Shown piece after piece: positions 47,860 to 60,751 of a DNA stretch of 64,000 bases. The notes below the pieces were generated by a model. The model was not told the DNA's origin. It saw only the letters and a program-made list of their open reading frames with translations, and did not search any database. Made by a program: the position numbers and the translations under genes. How positions within the stretch are numbered: the stretch's first letter is position 1; the number at the start of each line of letters is the position of its first letter. This stretch comes from Lithospermum erythrorhizon. Its lineage: Eukaryota > Streptophyta > Magnoliopsida > Boraginales > Boraginaceae. The stretch lies in NCBI GenBank assembly GCA_019722365.1, contig JADFUC010000335.1, positions 248,001-312,000 on the forward strand. Direction: 5' to 3'.

Positions 47860-49672
47860 GATCAAGAATTGAAAAAGGGCTTAGTGAATCAAATACCTTG
47901 CTTGTGAAGAGGGGTGATTGTTCCATTATTAAGGTCCTGTTTCTTGGAGTAAGGTTTGATATGATGGTCCCTCAGTTCAGATTAATCAACCATGTACATA
48001 GTATATTAGTATAAGGAATTTTATCTTTTTAAAGTTAGGCAATTTTTATACTAATAAACCTTAATTAGCACGTGGTTTAATAATGTAGTTTTTGAATGAT
48101 TTCCTTCCTGGGAGCTGATCAGTTTGTAAATCTGTTAAACATGGTTAAGGTAGATCTCAAACTTGGTAATAATTATGATGAATAAAGTGATGAACAACAT
48201 AAGTGTATTATATTTGGTAGTAGTTAATCATGGATGGACAACGGATAGTTACAAGTTGCGAGCAGGTCATTTATTTATATTTTTGTTTTGTTGCCTTATT
48301 ATTATTTTTATTGTAATATGTTTATTCTGTGATTGATTATCCGATTGAGGCTTTGGGATTGATGTAGTTGTTACGTATTCAGTTGTAAATAATAGAGGTC
48401 GAGGATTCAAACTTCACGTACCAATGCATTTAACGATTGAGGTTTTACCAATGTATTTAAAGAATTTTTGTATGTGTAGGCTTTTATATTAAAATTGAAT
48501 ACGTATGGAGATTAATGAACATTAACAATTGTATCAGAAATTTGACCACAAAGTCATGCCATAACAGATCACTACAAATCCGAGATAAGGTAGGAATAAT
48601 AAAAAGAAAAGGATCATAGGATATTTTAAATGAAAGAACTAAAAAGAAAAGCAAAAGAAAAATGCAAATGATAGTTGAATGAATCGCCATCATTGCTAAT
48701 CAAAATGCTAAGCTCGTCTAGACAAATGGAAAGCCACTACTAAATGATTCGGTCCTATGGATTATAATTGTAACACCCTGATCAAGAACTAATGTATGTT
48801 ATAGATTTAATGAACTTCAAAACCGTCATTATTTTTTTCAATACATTTAGTACTCAAATTTTAGTTTGATGAGATGAAGAGCATTGCATTGGATGTTAAC
48901 TTCATAAAAGTTAAGGAAAAAAACAAAGAGGATAATAGAGAAATAGATAAGATGAAATTTTGAAAGTACAAAAAAGAGGATAAAGAAGTGAACAATAATT
49001 TGGTTCATTACCGTTAATTGCGTAGGTGTTTAGTGCTTTCTAAATTATTCAAAATTCACTAATTAATGTCACGTTTTCATGGTCACTTGAGCAATTTTAC
49101 CTCAACATAATAATCTACATTTCACAGACTGGTGAGTTTTAGATTCTTACTAGAAACTTAAAATGGAAGCTTACAAATGAGCTTGGACCATATGTGAATT
49201 TAAAAAGAGATAAAAGAAACATGATAATGAAATACAAAACAAAAAAAAATAAAATTCTAGTGTTAGAAATGCATTGGGGGACCTCAGGTATGAAGAAAGT
49301 GGCACGAGGATTTCTATGTTTATACATTTGGTCCATCCTCAAAATTTCCCAATTTCAGTGTCTTCTTTACATCTCCAAAAGATTAGTTATACACACAGGA
49401 AATTATTTTCATTTTTCCAGAGGATGAAAAAATCATGCTTTCTATATCAACATCATGAAAACCAACAAAGAAATTCAAAATTGGTATACATTGCTGATAA
49501 ATTACTCTTTCAAACTATATATGTAGATAAAATTATAAACGAGTTATGTACAGAGAAAAAAGATTATATGTCTCAAGAAGTTTGCATTCGTATCGACAAA
49601 GCAAAAACTAATAAAGTGTCGCATTTCGGAAAGATAAGAGAGCCCTTAAAATTGGAGAACGGTACCAGGCTT
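47860..49672. other. Intergenic DNA between SEO and RGLG
   Basis: AT-rich. A tgtaacaccctgatc phrase at about 48,771 looks like the start of some LTRs but has no further support. Open frames at 48,484-48,693, 49,139-49,427 and 49,274-49,723 lack domains; the last runs antisense into the RGLG terminal exon. No gene was supported. Confidence 0.5.
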
Positions 49673-52600
49673 CTAGTACAATTTTATCCTGGTCTGAATG
49701 GCCTTCCGGCATATTGGGCATGATTGAAGGTCTTGACCACATTCACAACATGTCTGCAAAAACGGTTAGAAAGTTAAAAGGATGCATATTTACATATTGT
49801 TATATCTGTATCGCATGAACAAATTCCGAATTATGAGGTACCTGATGTCCGCAGCCAAATGCCATATCCTTTGCATTGGAGATACAAATTGGACAAAGCT
49901 GAAAAATACAAAGAAGCTTATCAGAGTTCAACTAAAATAACATTCCGTAATTGCTCCAAAATGAAAATTAATGAGTTATTCTTTCTTAGTAAAATACCAT
50001 GAACCGATGAGAAGTAAAAATCTAAATTTGAATACTATCGATGTCCAAGAAGATTTTAGAATGTATTTTACATGGTTATCTGAAGCATCTGCAGTTTGCC
50101 TTGAAACGCCGACAGCATCACATGAACCACCAGAGGGAACACTTGGACTAAAACTGCTGTTTATTGAAGGTTTGGATGTGCCTCGAGAAGCTGAACCATA
50201 TGAAGGTGGGGGGAGAGCAACTCTGTCTATGGCTTTCCCTCTACTAGCCCTGAACATAGGGAAAACACATTAATAAAAGAGTTCAACAGGAAAACAAAAC
50301 AAAAAGGAAAAACAATCATTGCAGGGTAAAATCCTGGTTTTACCCCAACAAATTTAGCTCAAGTGTAGCTTTGTATTGAGATGGTATTTCCATCAAAGCT
50401 GATAGAGCAAATTCTGCCTCTTTCCTTGAGCGATCAATGTTCTTTGACATTATTTCTGTAAAATTTACAAACTACAACAACCATATCAAATAAATCAGTA
50501 TAAAGAGCACAATTCATTGGGAATCGATCACAAAAAGATATCTCAAGATCAATGATGAGCCAACAACAACAAAAAGAAGATTTTAACATACCTGGAAATT
50601 GTCAAAGGCACGAGAGGGGATATTGTCATCAAATTCCCTCATCATATCCCATGGTCCGTCTCCAACACCAACTAAGACAATTGACAAAGGATACTCGCTG
50701 CATTCAAGTGCCAAAAGGTATTAAAACGACTGTAATAAGGAATTGAAAAATCAGTATTATATGTAAATTCACCTTGCTTTCACAATTGCATCAACTGTTT
50801 TCCTTTCCTGAGGGCTCAACTGTCCACGTTCAGTATCAACACTTCTTGTTACCTATGGCAAATTGAAGTAGGCTCAATGGCTCATTGGGTAGAAAATAGT
50901 TCCTTCATAATTATACTAATCATAGGCAACTCAGAAGACAACTTCAGGTGCCTATTGCTTTGCTTTCTTATTATTTGAAATAACTAATGGGTGGAGTAAC
51001 AAACATAGTAGAATGCACAATTATAAAGTGTGCTGTTATTTTAATTTCAGAAATGTAAAATAAAAGAGGAAGGGTCAAGGTATATCTTCTTTGATGAGGG
51101 CATGTTGGTATACTGCGCCTGAGCAAAACTTCTTTAAGATCTAGTAAAGAAATGAAGACAACTATTTAAATTGCCTCGGGTTCATGGACATAATTACATA
51201 TTTTTTGAGGAATGAAAAAAGAATAGCACTTCCCAAAGTAAATACTACAGTAATTGACCTTTGAAAAGTATGCTCCATGAATATAGAAGAAATCCGATTA
51301 ACAATTAGTCGTACGATTTCTTATCATGTGCTTCAATGTTCGACTGACCAATATGTAAGAGAACTCTGTTGGCCCTTGATTATTAGAAATGAATTTTCCA
51401 CAGAATTAAAATATGCCTATTATTCCACATTTAAAGTGATCAAACAGATTTAATACTATTATAGGTACCTGCCCATCAGCAATGATTAGTAACACATGGT
51501 ACTGGCCACCACTTTCCTCAACAATAGTGATAGCTTGTTCGATTACAGGAGCAAACGATGTTGGTCCTGAATATAATAGAGTGGGAATATTATCCACTGC
51601 AACAGGAGACAAGGGAAACTACTCAAAACAAGGACAAGTGCATTTAACACACCTGCAAGCCGTAACTGAGGAACTAGTTCTCTATATCTTATCAACACCT
51701 CCTCAAATCCGTTACAAACTTGATCATCTGGGTAGAAACTAAAGACTTCTTGGTCATGGGTTGAAGCTGTCAATGATAGGATCATGTAAGACTCTTTTAC
51801 AATTAAACAAAAAATCATCAGAAACATAGAGAAGATCTTTATAGTTTATACCATCTCCGAAACCAAAACAAGGAATCAAGTTATCCTCGTCAAACTTGGA
51901 TAATGTTCTCCCTATGATTGATATTGCATGCTCGTAAGGATTCTGCCCATCCCCAATGTGATGCAGACTTCTACGCTGGAATGATCTGGCACCTAAATAG
52001 AGATTGAGATGAATGGACCATTCATACCTGATTACCTACTACATATTACATACAAAATGACAGAAATAAAGTACACTGTATACCAGTCCACTCATTGCTC
52101 TTTGTAAAATCAATGCCAACAATTAAATTTGATGATTCTAGACCAGCACGATCAAGGGCCTCAGTAACCTATAAAAAAATCAAGAAAATCCAGGGTGAAT
52201 GAATGATGTTGATCTCAAGGTGTAGGCAGGCAAAGCTTCGGTCTGTGAATCATCAGCTGATTAGTACCCATAGGGTACACAAACAACCTGGAACTAAAAA
52301 AAGGTTTTAAATAAATCACCTTCACAATTTGCAATCCCCCTCCCCCCTACATACTTGTAAATATGTCCTTGTCTTCAAAGGGAGAGAATATTAGGTTAAA
52401 ACCTCAAAGCTTGCACAAAATAACAGTTAGATATTGATGACCTTAATAACCTCGAGTAACTATCTGAGAAAACACTTACAAAAAAAACTGATTACCTCAA
52501 TAACTACAGAGATTAATCTCAACTGATGATTGCCCAAGTAAATATCATTATCTACCAGATTATTTTAAGTCCAGACTTCTTGTACCGGCAACAAGAAACC

Positions 52601-53100
52601 ACTCATAACACTGAATATTGACTGATTTACTGTGCTCTCGGGGTTCAGTGGAGATTTTAAGGATGACCACAGGCATTAATCAATCGTATAAAAAAAGAAG
52701 GGTGTACAAGAAGCATCAAATAGGGATAATGGACAACATTCTCATGAACTGATTATCTATTTCAAGAATCGACACAGATATCAAAAGAATAAATTGGATA
52801 TCTTTAAGTAATCCAGTCAAATCATATAAATGATCAAGCTACCTGCTCTATAGTGTTGTAGTTATCATCTATCTTTGAAAATTTCCTCTCAAGTCTTTTC
52901 CTTGACGCCGTAGGTGTTCCAGGACCTTGTAACAAATGAGGTGATGCTGGTGGATACCTGTAAGTGGATTGATCATAAGATGACTGATGAGGATAACTTG
53001 GTTGAGCATATTGATGCTGCTGATAGCCTTGATCGAACGAACGTGAACTGGATGCATAGGATGCATAGCGGCCAGATGACTTCGAACTCTTTCCGCCCAT
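49673..53100 (-). CDS. RGLG: RGLG-type E3 ubiquitin ligase (copine/vWA + RING)
   Basis: Eleven coding exons on the minus strand: 53,100-52,843, 52,168-52,084, 51,992-51,852, 51,766-51,653, 51,566-51,469, 50,852-50,773, 50,697-50,592, 50,471-50,344, 50,249-50,072, 49,898-49,842 and 49,753-49,673; 441 residues. The start MGGKSSK is a strong N-myristoylation signal. A Tyr/Ser/Gln-rich region follows (to about 70). The copine-type vWA domain (about 95-350) has the metal-site motif DFTKS at 106-110 and [13 protein letters not shown]. The C-terminal RING finger is complete: C398, C401, C412, H414, C417, C420, C427, C430, ending RIKLY. Family members are plasma-membrane or nuclear E3 ligases that make K63-linked chains and act in auxin, ABA and drought signalling in Arabidopsis. 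Whether this is the RGLG1, 2, 3 or 4 orthologue is not decided. It is slightly shorter than I recall for RGLG1 and RGLG2, mainly in the variable N-terminus. Confidence 0.94.
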
Positions 53101-53126
53101 TAATTGTTTAATGAAAAGATAAACAC

Positions 53127-53995
53127 CTAATGAAAAACAATGCTACAATAATCAGGAATAAGATAAAAATGTTGATCTAGTAAAACGACCAACATAAAAA
53201 AAAAGCATAAAACGAAAATTTCAACTAAACAACTATCCATATGCAAATATTCATATAGTGATCCAATACTCAATTATGTAATTATGACAATCATGTATTT
53301 GCTAGGTAACACCGAATTTCGAAAAATGAGAGATTCTTAAAGTATTTACATGGTCCATACATACTCAAAGCTGGAATTTTTACACTTTATCCATGCATAC
53401 ATTACAGATACAATCAATAATAAATTTTAAATTTACTATCAAACATATGATCCAAAACAAGGTGACACATTATCCAAACTCGACCTTATTCCCTTCTCTT
53501 TTCCATTCTCATGCTCATATATAGTCTAAATATTCAGAAAACAAACAACAAAAATATAAATTTGGCATACAGAAAATCTTAATTTGATTACTTAATTAGT
53601 TAGTAAGAAAATTAATATTTACTCATATGTTAGACTTTTTAAATTTTGAACTGGAATATTTTTAAATTAATTACAAAACAGTCCAATGTATAATCGTTCT
53701 TTGGATTAAAAAAAAAGTCTTTAATACGCAATGCAGAACCCCTTTTGCTAACAAACCAATCTCGATTATTCTAGCTAATCCATAAATAAATAAAAATTCT
53801 AGATAAAATTATTGGATCAAAATTGACGTAAAGTAAATTACTCCGTATTTGAAGTATACCAATAATAGAAGACGCACACATAAACAAACACAATAAAAAA
53901 GATTCCAGAATATTTTATGAAAAATATGGGAACATAATAATGATATTATGACTAGATAAATATAAATTGAAAAGTAAAAAATAATAAATGGCTAC
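53127..53995 (-). other. Probable 5' UTR (leader) intron of RGLG
   Basis: Twenty-six bases before the ATG a good acceptor (tttttcattag) ends an AT-rich stretch of about 870 bp. At its other end lies a donor (caaaag followed by gtagcc) after a purine-rich exon-like sequence at 53,996-54,090. No coding sequence lies between. Inferred from splice signals only. Confidence 0.45.
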
Positions 53996-54099
53996 CTTTT
54001 GAGATATTAAGCGGATATGTAGAAGTACAGTTTGTGTAAGAGAAGGACGAAAGAGTTGAAACTCAGTCGACAAATACTACAAAGTTGTGTTCAAGTGGA

Positions 54100-56410
54100 C
54101 AAACTATTTTTGTAACAACCTCTGTACATATTCGATAAATCTTGAGCTGACGTAATAATCTATAAATCATAATAGTTAGATAATTAAATTATATTAGATA
54201 AAACTTCGTGTAACAAAATTAGATCAAAAAATTATTAAACTCATAACGTTACAGTCACAAACTCACCTACTATACAAACTCTTAAGTTATTAAATTGGTT
54301 AGCTTACATTTTCACTTTTTATTGACTTCGTGTTACTATTTCAATATTTGATTATGACTACTAATCTTCCACCAAATTTCCTCCTAATTGCAAGTGATAA
54401 GATATTCAATTGATACGGTTGACTTTCGTTTTCACGAGTTTACCTATTTTTAGTGTCATTATTACTGCCCAAGGCAAATTGAAGGAGGATTCTAAATTAG
54501 TACTACTCTGGTAATTTTTGGATTTATTCGATTAATTTTCATTTATTTTGATAATTGTGCACTAACAAATCAAAACCCATCCAATAGATGGTAGCATGTT
54601 GCCTATGTGGCTATATTGAAAAACACAACATTATCAGTGTGGTAACTTGACTTATACTCTTTATGCATGCGCCGAATAGCAACGCTTTTCATGACGCGGC
54701 GGGGGGTGTCGTTCGAGGGTGTCGAAATTCTTTCTGCCACTTAATCGACCCCCGACATACTTGCCATATTACATGTTTTTTTAAATATATTTTAATAATT
54801 TTAATATTTTAATTATTTTAAAATATTTTAATAATTTTTTAATATTTTTTTATTTAAATATATATTTTAAAAGTATATTTTAATAGTATATATTTTTTTT
54901 TGAATTTCAAAAATCCCTTAATATTTTTAATACAATAAATAATATTAAATGTTTTAAAAAATAACACCTGATATTATTAAATCACTCGAACTTTCAGAGT
55001 ACATACGTAATAAGCAAGCATCGTAAATTGTGGCATCTGATAAACGCCTGATAAAACATAGTAAACTTGAGTTTTTTTAAATACTCGGGGTTCCAAATTT
55101 ATTCGAGATATGGTCGTGAAATCCTTCTTCAGCGAATATCTTGACCACATCACGTAATTACTGCTCAACTATGAAAGTTGTAATTTGCGAAAAAAGCCCA
55201 TAGTTTTTGTGAAGGATAAAGCGAGAGTTTCTTGAAAATCGAGAAGAGAAAAAGTGATTAAAGAGAGAGCCAAAAAGGTGTAAAAACTTGATTTTTTTTG
55301 TGTCAAAATAATAGCCCTTGAACTTAGAAACTCCTATTTATAGAGCTCGAAAAATAAAAATAATTAGTGTATTTTTTTTTTTCTTAATTATTGTGTAAGC
55401 AATTTAAAATGAGATGGAAAAAATTTCGGCTGACAGTAGCATTCGGGCAATTTCTGACCACCTCGGCCGCGACGTGTCATGTGACTGGCTGGCAACGGCC
55501 TTTTTGTTTTTTTTTTTTATTCTTTGCGGGCCCGGCTTGAGTGCTAAATAAAATTTGATCCCGGATCGAAATTTTGGCTGATCCCCAGTGTCAAATTTGA
55601 CAACTCAATTGATCTCTATTGTGTGAAATGATCCTCTTGGCCTGAGTGATCACTCACTATAGCGCCTTTAATAGGATGGATTAGCAGCAGTATCAAAATC
55701 TTTAAATGTGGATTTGAATTAAAAAAATAGACTAAGATCATGTGCATTAAGCTCCTACAAAAATTATAATAGCAGTGAAAAATTAAAAAATTGATAAAAT
55801 AATCTTTTTAGCACTCCTCAAACTCTTTATTACAACAAAATTTACTTGCTTGCCTTTAATTTATCGCTCCTTAAATTATTTAATTAACCTTTTTAGGTAT
55901 TGAAAATCTTGAAATCTCTTGATTTTTTATGTTTTGGGTGAATAATATGAAATTTGTTAAAATTACACATCACATAAAAAGTTAGGCTAAAATAAGAAAA
56001 GTGATCATTAATTGATTATGAATATATATATTTTTTAAATTAGGAAGCGTATACATGTATATTTCAACTACTTTGGAGTTATGAGATTCGACTTATGACC
56101 TATCAATTAATCAAATGTTATAAGCTAAGGTCGCAAAATATTTTTTTTGTATTTTGCGATCTTAGGTTAAATAATGTCTTTTAGTACTTGAATCGGTCCA
56201 TGAAAAGCAACATTTGACAAGTTGGGTAGCCCAGGAGTTGGATTGATTGAATTAGTCCATATAGCCAAGGCCGAAGGTAGATTGCTAAACCGACAATCTT
56301 CAACCACATAGATTTCCTCTAATTTTCATCAAACATTATCAAATCCAAAAACTCTTCTTCTTTCTCTCTCTAAATTTACTACCAAAACATTCAATTTTAT
56401 TTATTCAGCT
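54100..56410. other. Intergenic DNA with LTR-like block at 54.66-55.69 kb
   Basis: Between the divergent RGLG and AFC2 genes. The part at about 54,990-55,690 contains GC-rich patches (cctcggccgcgacgtgtc; gcgggcccggcttgag). On the minus strand it has gagctctataaataggag at about 55,345, a TATA-like core promoter as found in LTRs. A second GC-rich patch at 54,665-54,725 (gacgcggcggggggtgtcg) may be its edge. No polyprotein or clear termini. The AFC2 promoter should lie in the last few hundred bases; no clear TATA box was seen. Confidence 0.4.
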
Positions 56411-59400
56411 ATGGAAATGGAGCGTGTCATTGAGTTTCCACATAATTTTATTGATGTTAGGCCTCGTAAACGACAACGTTTGGGTTGGGATGTTGCTCCT
56501 CAGACCCCTAAGGTAATGGATTTTTATTCATTTTATATCATTATTTTTTATTTTATTTGTTATGGGTTTTGTTAGATCTAGTTAAAGATTGGATTTTGAT
56601 TATCCCAAGTATGACTTTTTCTGTTTTTGTCAATTATTCTGTTAATTATTGAATATTGTATTTTTATTTCCCAGATCTTCATATATGTTAGGTGAATAAA
56701 ATTATATTTTTTTGAAATTTTTATTCCAATTTAAACTTTTTTATTAGTTAAAGATTGGATTTTTATTGACTCGGGTTTGAGTTTTGCTGTTTTTGTGAAT
56801 TATTTTGTTAATTATTGAATATTATATTTTTATTTCATGGATCTTGGTAGATGTTAGGTGATCAGAAGTATATTTGTGTTACATTTTATTGATATGTTTA
56901 ATTATATTTCGACTTTATTCTTGTTATATTGAAACTAATCTTATATATTTTGTTATAAGAGTGATGATCGGATTATTGATTGTACTCAGTAATATTTTTT
57001 GTGATGACCCTTATAAAAATTAAATCAATCGACTTTAGCTGTGGGCATTTTTATTTTATGGACAAAATGATGTTGTTTCTGAATTTATGGCTACAGAATA
57101 TGTAAGGTTTTCATTGAAATATTGTCGTCTGAAGCATGATCTTTTGTTATTTGAACTTATTGTGCTGTTCTTGTGGGTTTCCTGTTTTTGGATTATTTTT
57201 AATCTTGATGTCAGATAATCCGATAATTTGTTTATTGTGTTTACTAGTCTTGGAGGATGATAGGGTTCAATGAGGTAAACAAAATTTGATCTTTATGTAT
57301 TAAGAGAAATATGAATGGATGCCTGTGTGTAGGCTCAGCTAGAACTTTTATTGGGTCAAGATATTGGGAATCTGACAAGCTATGCGACCCCGAAGGCAAC
57401 ATCGGACCATACAGTTTCTGATTTTGTTAAGACAGTGGCTAGAATTTGTTCTCCGCCATTGAGGGCAGATGACAAAGATGGGCATTATATGTTTGAGCTT
57501 GGAGAAAATTTAACTTCTCGCTGTAATTACCTATTTCTACCATCACAAAGATTTACTTTATGTTAATTACTTATCTATTTATGTGCCTACCTCAAATTTC
57601 TTTGCAGTTTATTGCGATGTTGCTTTCCCTTGTATTATTGATTGCTTATCTTAGATTTGTCTCCTTGTGCATGCTTTGAACAGATAAAATTCACGCCAAG
57701 ATGGGTGAGGGAACATTTGGTCAGGTCCTTGAGTGTTGGGATCGTCAAAGAAAGGAAATGGTTGCCATAAAAATTGTCCGTGGTGTTAGCAAGTACCGTG
57801 AAGCAGCCATGATTGAAATTGATATGCTGCAACAGCTTGGTAAACATGATAAAGGTGGCAACCGGTGAGCATCTTAGCTTTTGTACTAGTTATATATTGT
57901 TATGCTGGCGGCCATCTAGGTTCTGTATATTTTTGTCAGTGGTTAAGCTCGTTTATTCCTTGCAGTTGTGTGCAAATACGGAATTGGTTTGACTATCGTA
58001 ACCATATATGTATTGTAAGTACTTAGATTGATTTGGAGGATTTAATACCCCAACTTAACAGTGTTTCGGGGATTGAAATCATGGATGAATTTAAATGATC
58101 TCAACAGGTCTTTGAGAAGCTTGGTCCAAGCTTATACGATTTCCTTCGGAAAAACAATTATCGACCATTTCCCATTGATCATGTTCGCGAGATTGGCAGA
58201 CAACTGTTGGATTGTATAGCATGTGTGTAGTAATTACTCGTGCTGTTTATCTTCAAGTCTTTATATACCATTGCTATACTAGTTGAAAATTAAAGCTGAT
58301 ACATCTGTGACGATTCAACCTATATATGTTCATGTCTTCTGATAATAATAGTGTTTATCTAACAAGTGCCCCTTCCTTGTTCTATGTATTTATTGGCGTT
58401 ATTTGCTGCATGTTTAAAAATTGCAGTCATGCATGATTTGCGCTTTATCCATACTGATCTGAAGCCTGAGAATATCCTTCTTGTGTCCCCTGAGTATGTC
58501 AAAGTTCCTGATTATAAGGTAATGTTGTGCAGTTATGAAGCCTGAGATATTTGTTACCTTAATGATATGGACAGACCATTATCCCGTTCTGTAGTTTTTA
58601 ACCTGGAAATTTTGTTTGTATTTCAGGGCTCTGGCAGGTCACTGAAAGGTAGTTCCTACTTCAAAAGAATTCCAAAATCAAGTGCTATAAAGGTTATAGA
58701 TTTTGGTAGCACGACCTGTAATAAGCAGGATCAGTCATACATTGTCTCAACAAGACATTACCGTGCTCCAGAAGTCATCCTAGGTTAGTAAATCACTTCC
58801 AGCTAATACTTTCTTTCTATTGTTAAAGTGTAATATGCATACTAATGTGTTGAGTTACTTGCAGGATTGGGTTGGAGTTACGCTTGTGATATCTGGAGTG
58901 TTGGCTGTATAATTGTGGAACTATGCACGGTATGCTGTGTGGATGATGTCTGATTTGGTTTTCAAGGTTTTCATGTTATCGAGGCATGTTGCTTATTTTT
59001 GTTAAATTTTTTGTAGGGTGATGCATTGTTCCAAACACATGATGACTTGGAACACCTTGCCATGATGGAGAGGGTCCTTGGTCCGTTGCCTCAGCACATG
59101 TTGAACAAGGCCGAGTAAGTTTCTTTTCAAGAAGCCTTAAAAAGCGACTTAAAATTCAGTGTTCCAAAATAACATTCATAGAAGTATTTACAAATGTTCT
59201 ATGATTATTATGATCGGTTAATCTAATGAGTTTTATTCTGCAGCCGCCATGCAGATAAGTATATTCGGAGAAATAGACTAGACTGGCCTGAAGGTGCAGC
59301 ATCTAGAGATAGTATTAGAGCTGTTCACAAGTTACCTCGTCTTCAGGTATTTCCTTGTTCAACTCATAAGTTGCCTCCTGCATTCTCAAAATATGCAGAT

Positions 59401-59586
59401 GTAGTTTATGACTGAAATAAGCTCCCATTGTGATTTCAGAACTTGATTATGGAACATGTAGACCACTCGGCAGGGGATTTGATTAATGTTTTGCAAGGGC
59501 TTCTCAAGTATGATCCTTCTGATAGACTGACGGCAAGTGAAGCCTTGAGGCATCCATTCTTTTCAAGGGACCATCGTAGGAGATGA
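56411..59586 (+). CDS. AFC2: LAMMER (CLK-type) dual-specificity kinase, AFC2-like
   Basis: Eleven exons: 56,411-56,512, 57,333-57,522, 57,684-57,864, 57,966-58,014, 58,108-58,222, 58,427-58,518, 58,627-58,783, 58,865-58,929, 59,017-59,114, 59,244-59,346 and 59,440-59,586; 432 residues. The short basic N-terminus ([10 protein letters not shown]) fits AFC2 rather than the longer AFC1. The kinase domain starts at Y98: glycine loop GEGTFG at 105-110, VAIK lysine K127, catalytic HTDLKPEN with D223, DFG at 268-270, and the signature [11 protein letters not shown] at 329-339. All catalytic residues are present. The family phosphorylates SR splicing factors in the nucleus; in Arabidopsis AFC2 links temperature and stress to alternative splicing. 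Intron 1 is long (820 bp). Every junction is GT-AG and in phase. Confidence 0.96.
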
Positions 59587-60751
59587 ATGTAGAAATGTAG
59601 TGGAAGATATACAATTAGACAGTGTATTTAGTGGAATTGTCTGTTATAAAAAAAATTATACACCTGGAAAGGTTAATGTGTGAACTTGTGCATCTTCTCT
59701 GTTGTAGTTGCTCCTTTGAATTATAATCAGAAGCAAAGCCTAACCATTCAATGAATGTACTTCTTTCATCGGAGTTTATTGAAATCTATATTCAAAATCA
59801 ACCACATGTGGTTGAGGCCATTTTTGTGTGTTTCCTCCATATGATAATACTAGAATTTTACCACTATAGTAGCGTGAATGAAGCAATCTCTGCAGCTTAT
59901 ACGACCACTCATACAAGACACTTCGATGCTCAAGTCTAGTAGCGTGAAAAAGACTTGGGACCTAAACATGAACATATTTTTAGTCAGAAAGTGGCATTGT
60001 TTTGATGAATATATAAATTTACCATTTTGCTACCTTTATTATAATGCAAAATAGCTCAAAACTCATGAATGAAAGATTTTGCAACCTAGACTTTGTTTCC
60101 ATTTTTACAAGACATACTAAGAGGAGATGGTATACGTTATGCTTGTTCAGAGTATTGGCTCGCAATCTGAAACGGTATATTAAATACTACAGTATTAATT
60201 TGATTTGGAAGTACTATCTTACATTGAATTGAAAGTACTATATTACATTTTCAATTTGAGGAATTATAATAGGAAACTTAAATCTTGGTAAACCAAAGAA
60301 ATACGAGTATAAAAGAGTTGTTTGAGGAAAACATTGAGATGTCTCTGGATCAGGAATTATTGGGAACATGCATTATATTATCCTCCACTCTGTTTTGTCC
60401 AATTTTTTCCTAGTTGTCACATACCAGCTACAACTACCTTCCAACCTCTCTGTAGACCCCATTAGTATCCAATGTGCTTGCCCTGTTTATACAATTAACT
60501 CAAGTCTTCTTCTCCAATCAGCACATTAAATTATGCCCCAAAACATGAGAATTGAACCCACCATTTTCCTATATGTAGGGATGACCAAGGAGTGAGATTA
60601 GAAAAAAGGAAAAATATTAGAGAGACGACTGTTCCCCTACACCTCCCCTAATTCCACCATTGCACCAAACTGTATTTAATCTGATGATGTTTGATGACTT
60701 AATTGAAACATTAACACTACAACTTAGCCACATTTGATTTTTCATGGTTTG
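59587..60751. other. Intergenic DNA between convergent AFC2 and DUF868 genes
   Basis: Contains both 3' UTRs. Short open frames at 59,751-59,939 and 60,044-60,232 show no domain. Nothing else was recognised. Confidence 0.6.

Noticed and set aside
48771..48785. tgtaacaccctgatc as an LTR start
   Set aside because: The phrase alone is too short; no TATA, terminus or repeat partner was seen nearby.
49971..50273. Plus-strand 100-codon open frame
   Set aside because: Antisense to RGLG exon 9.
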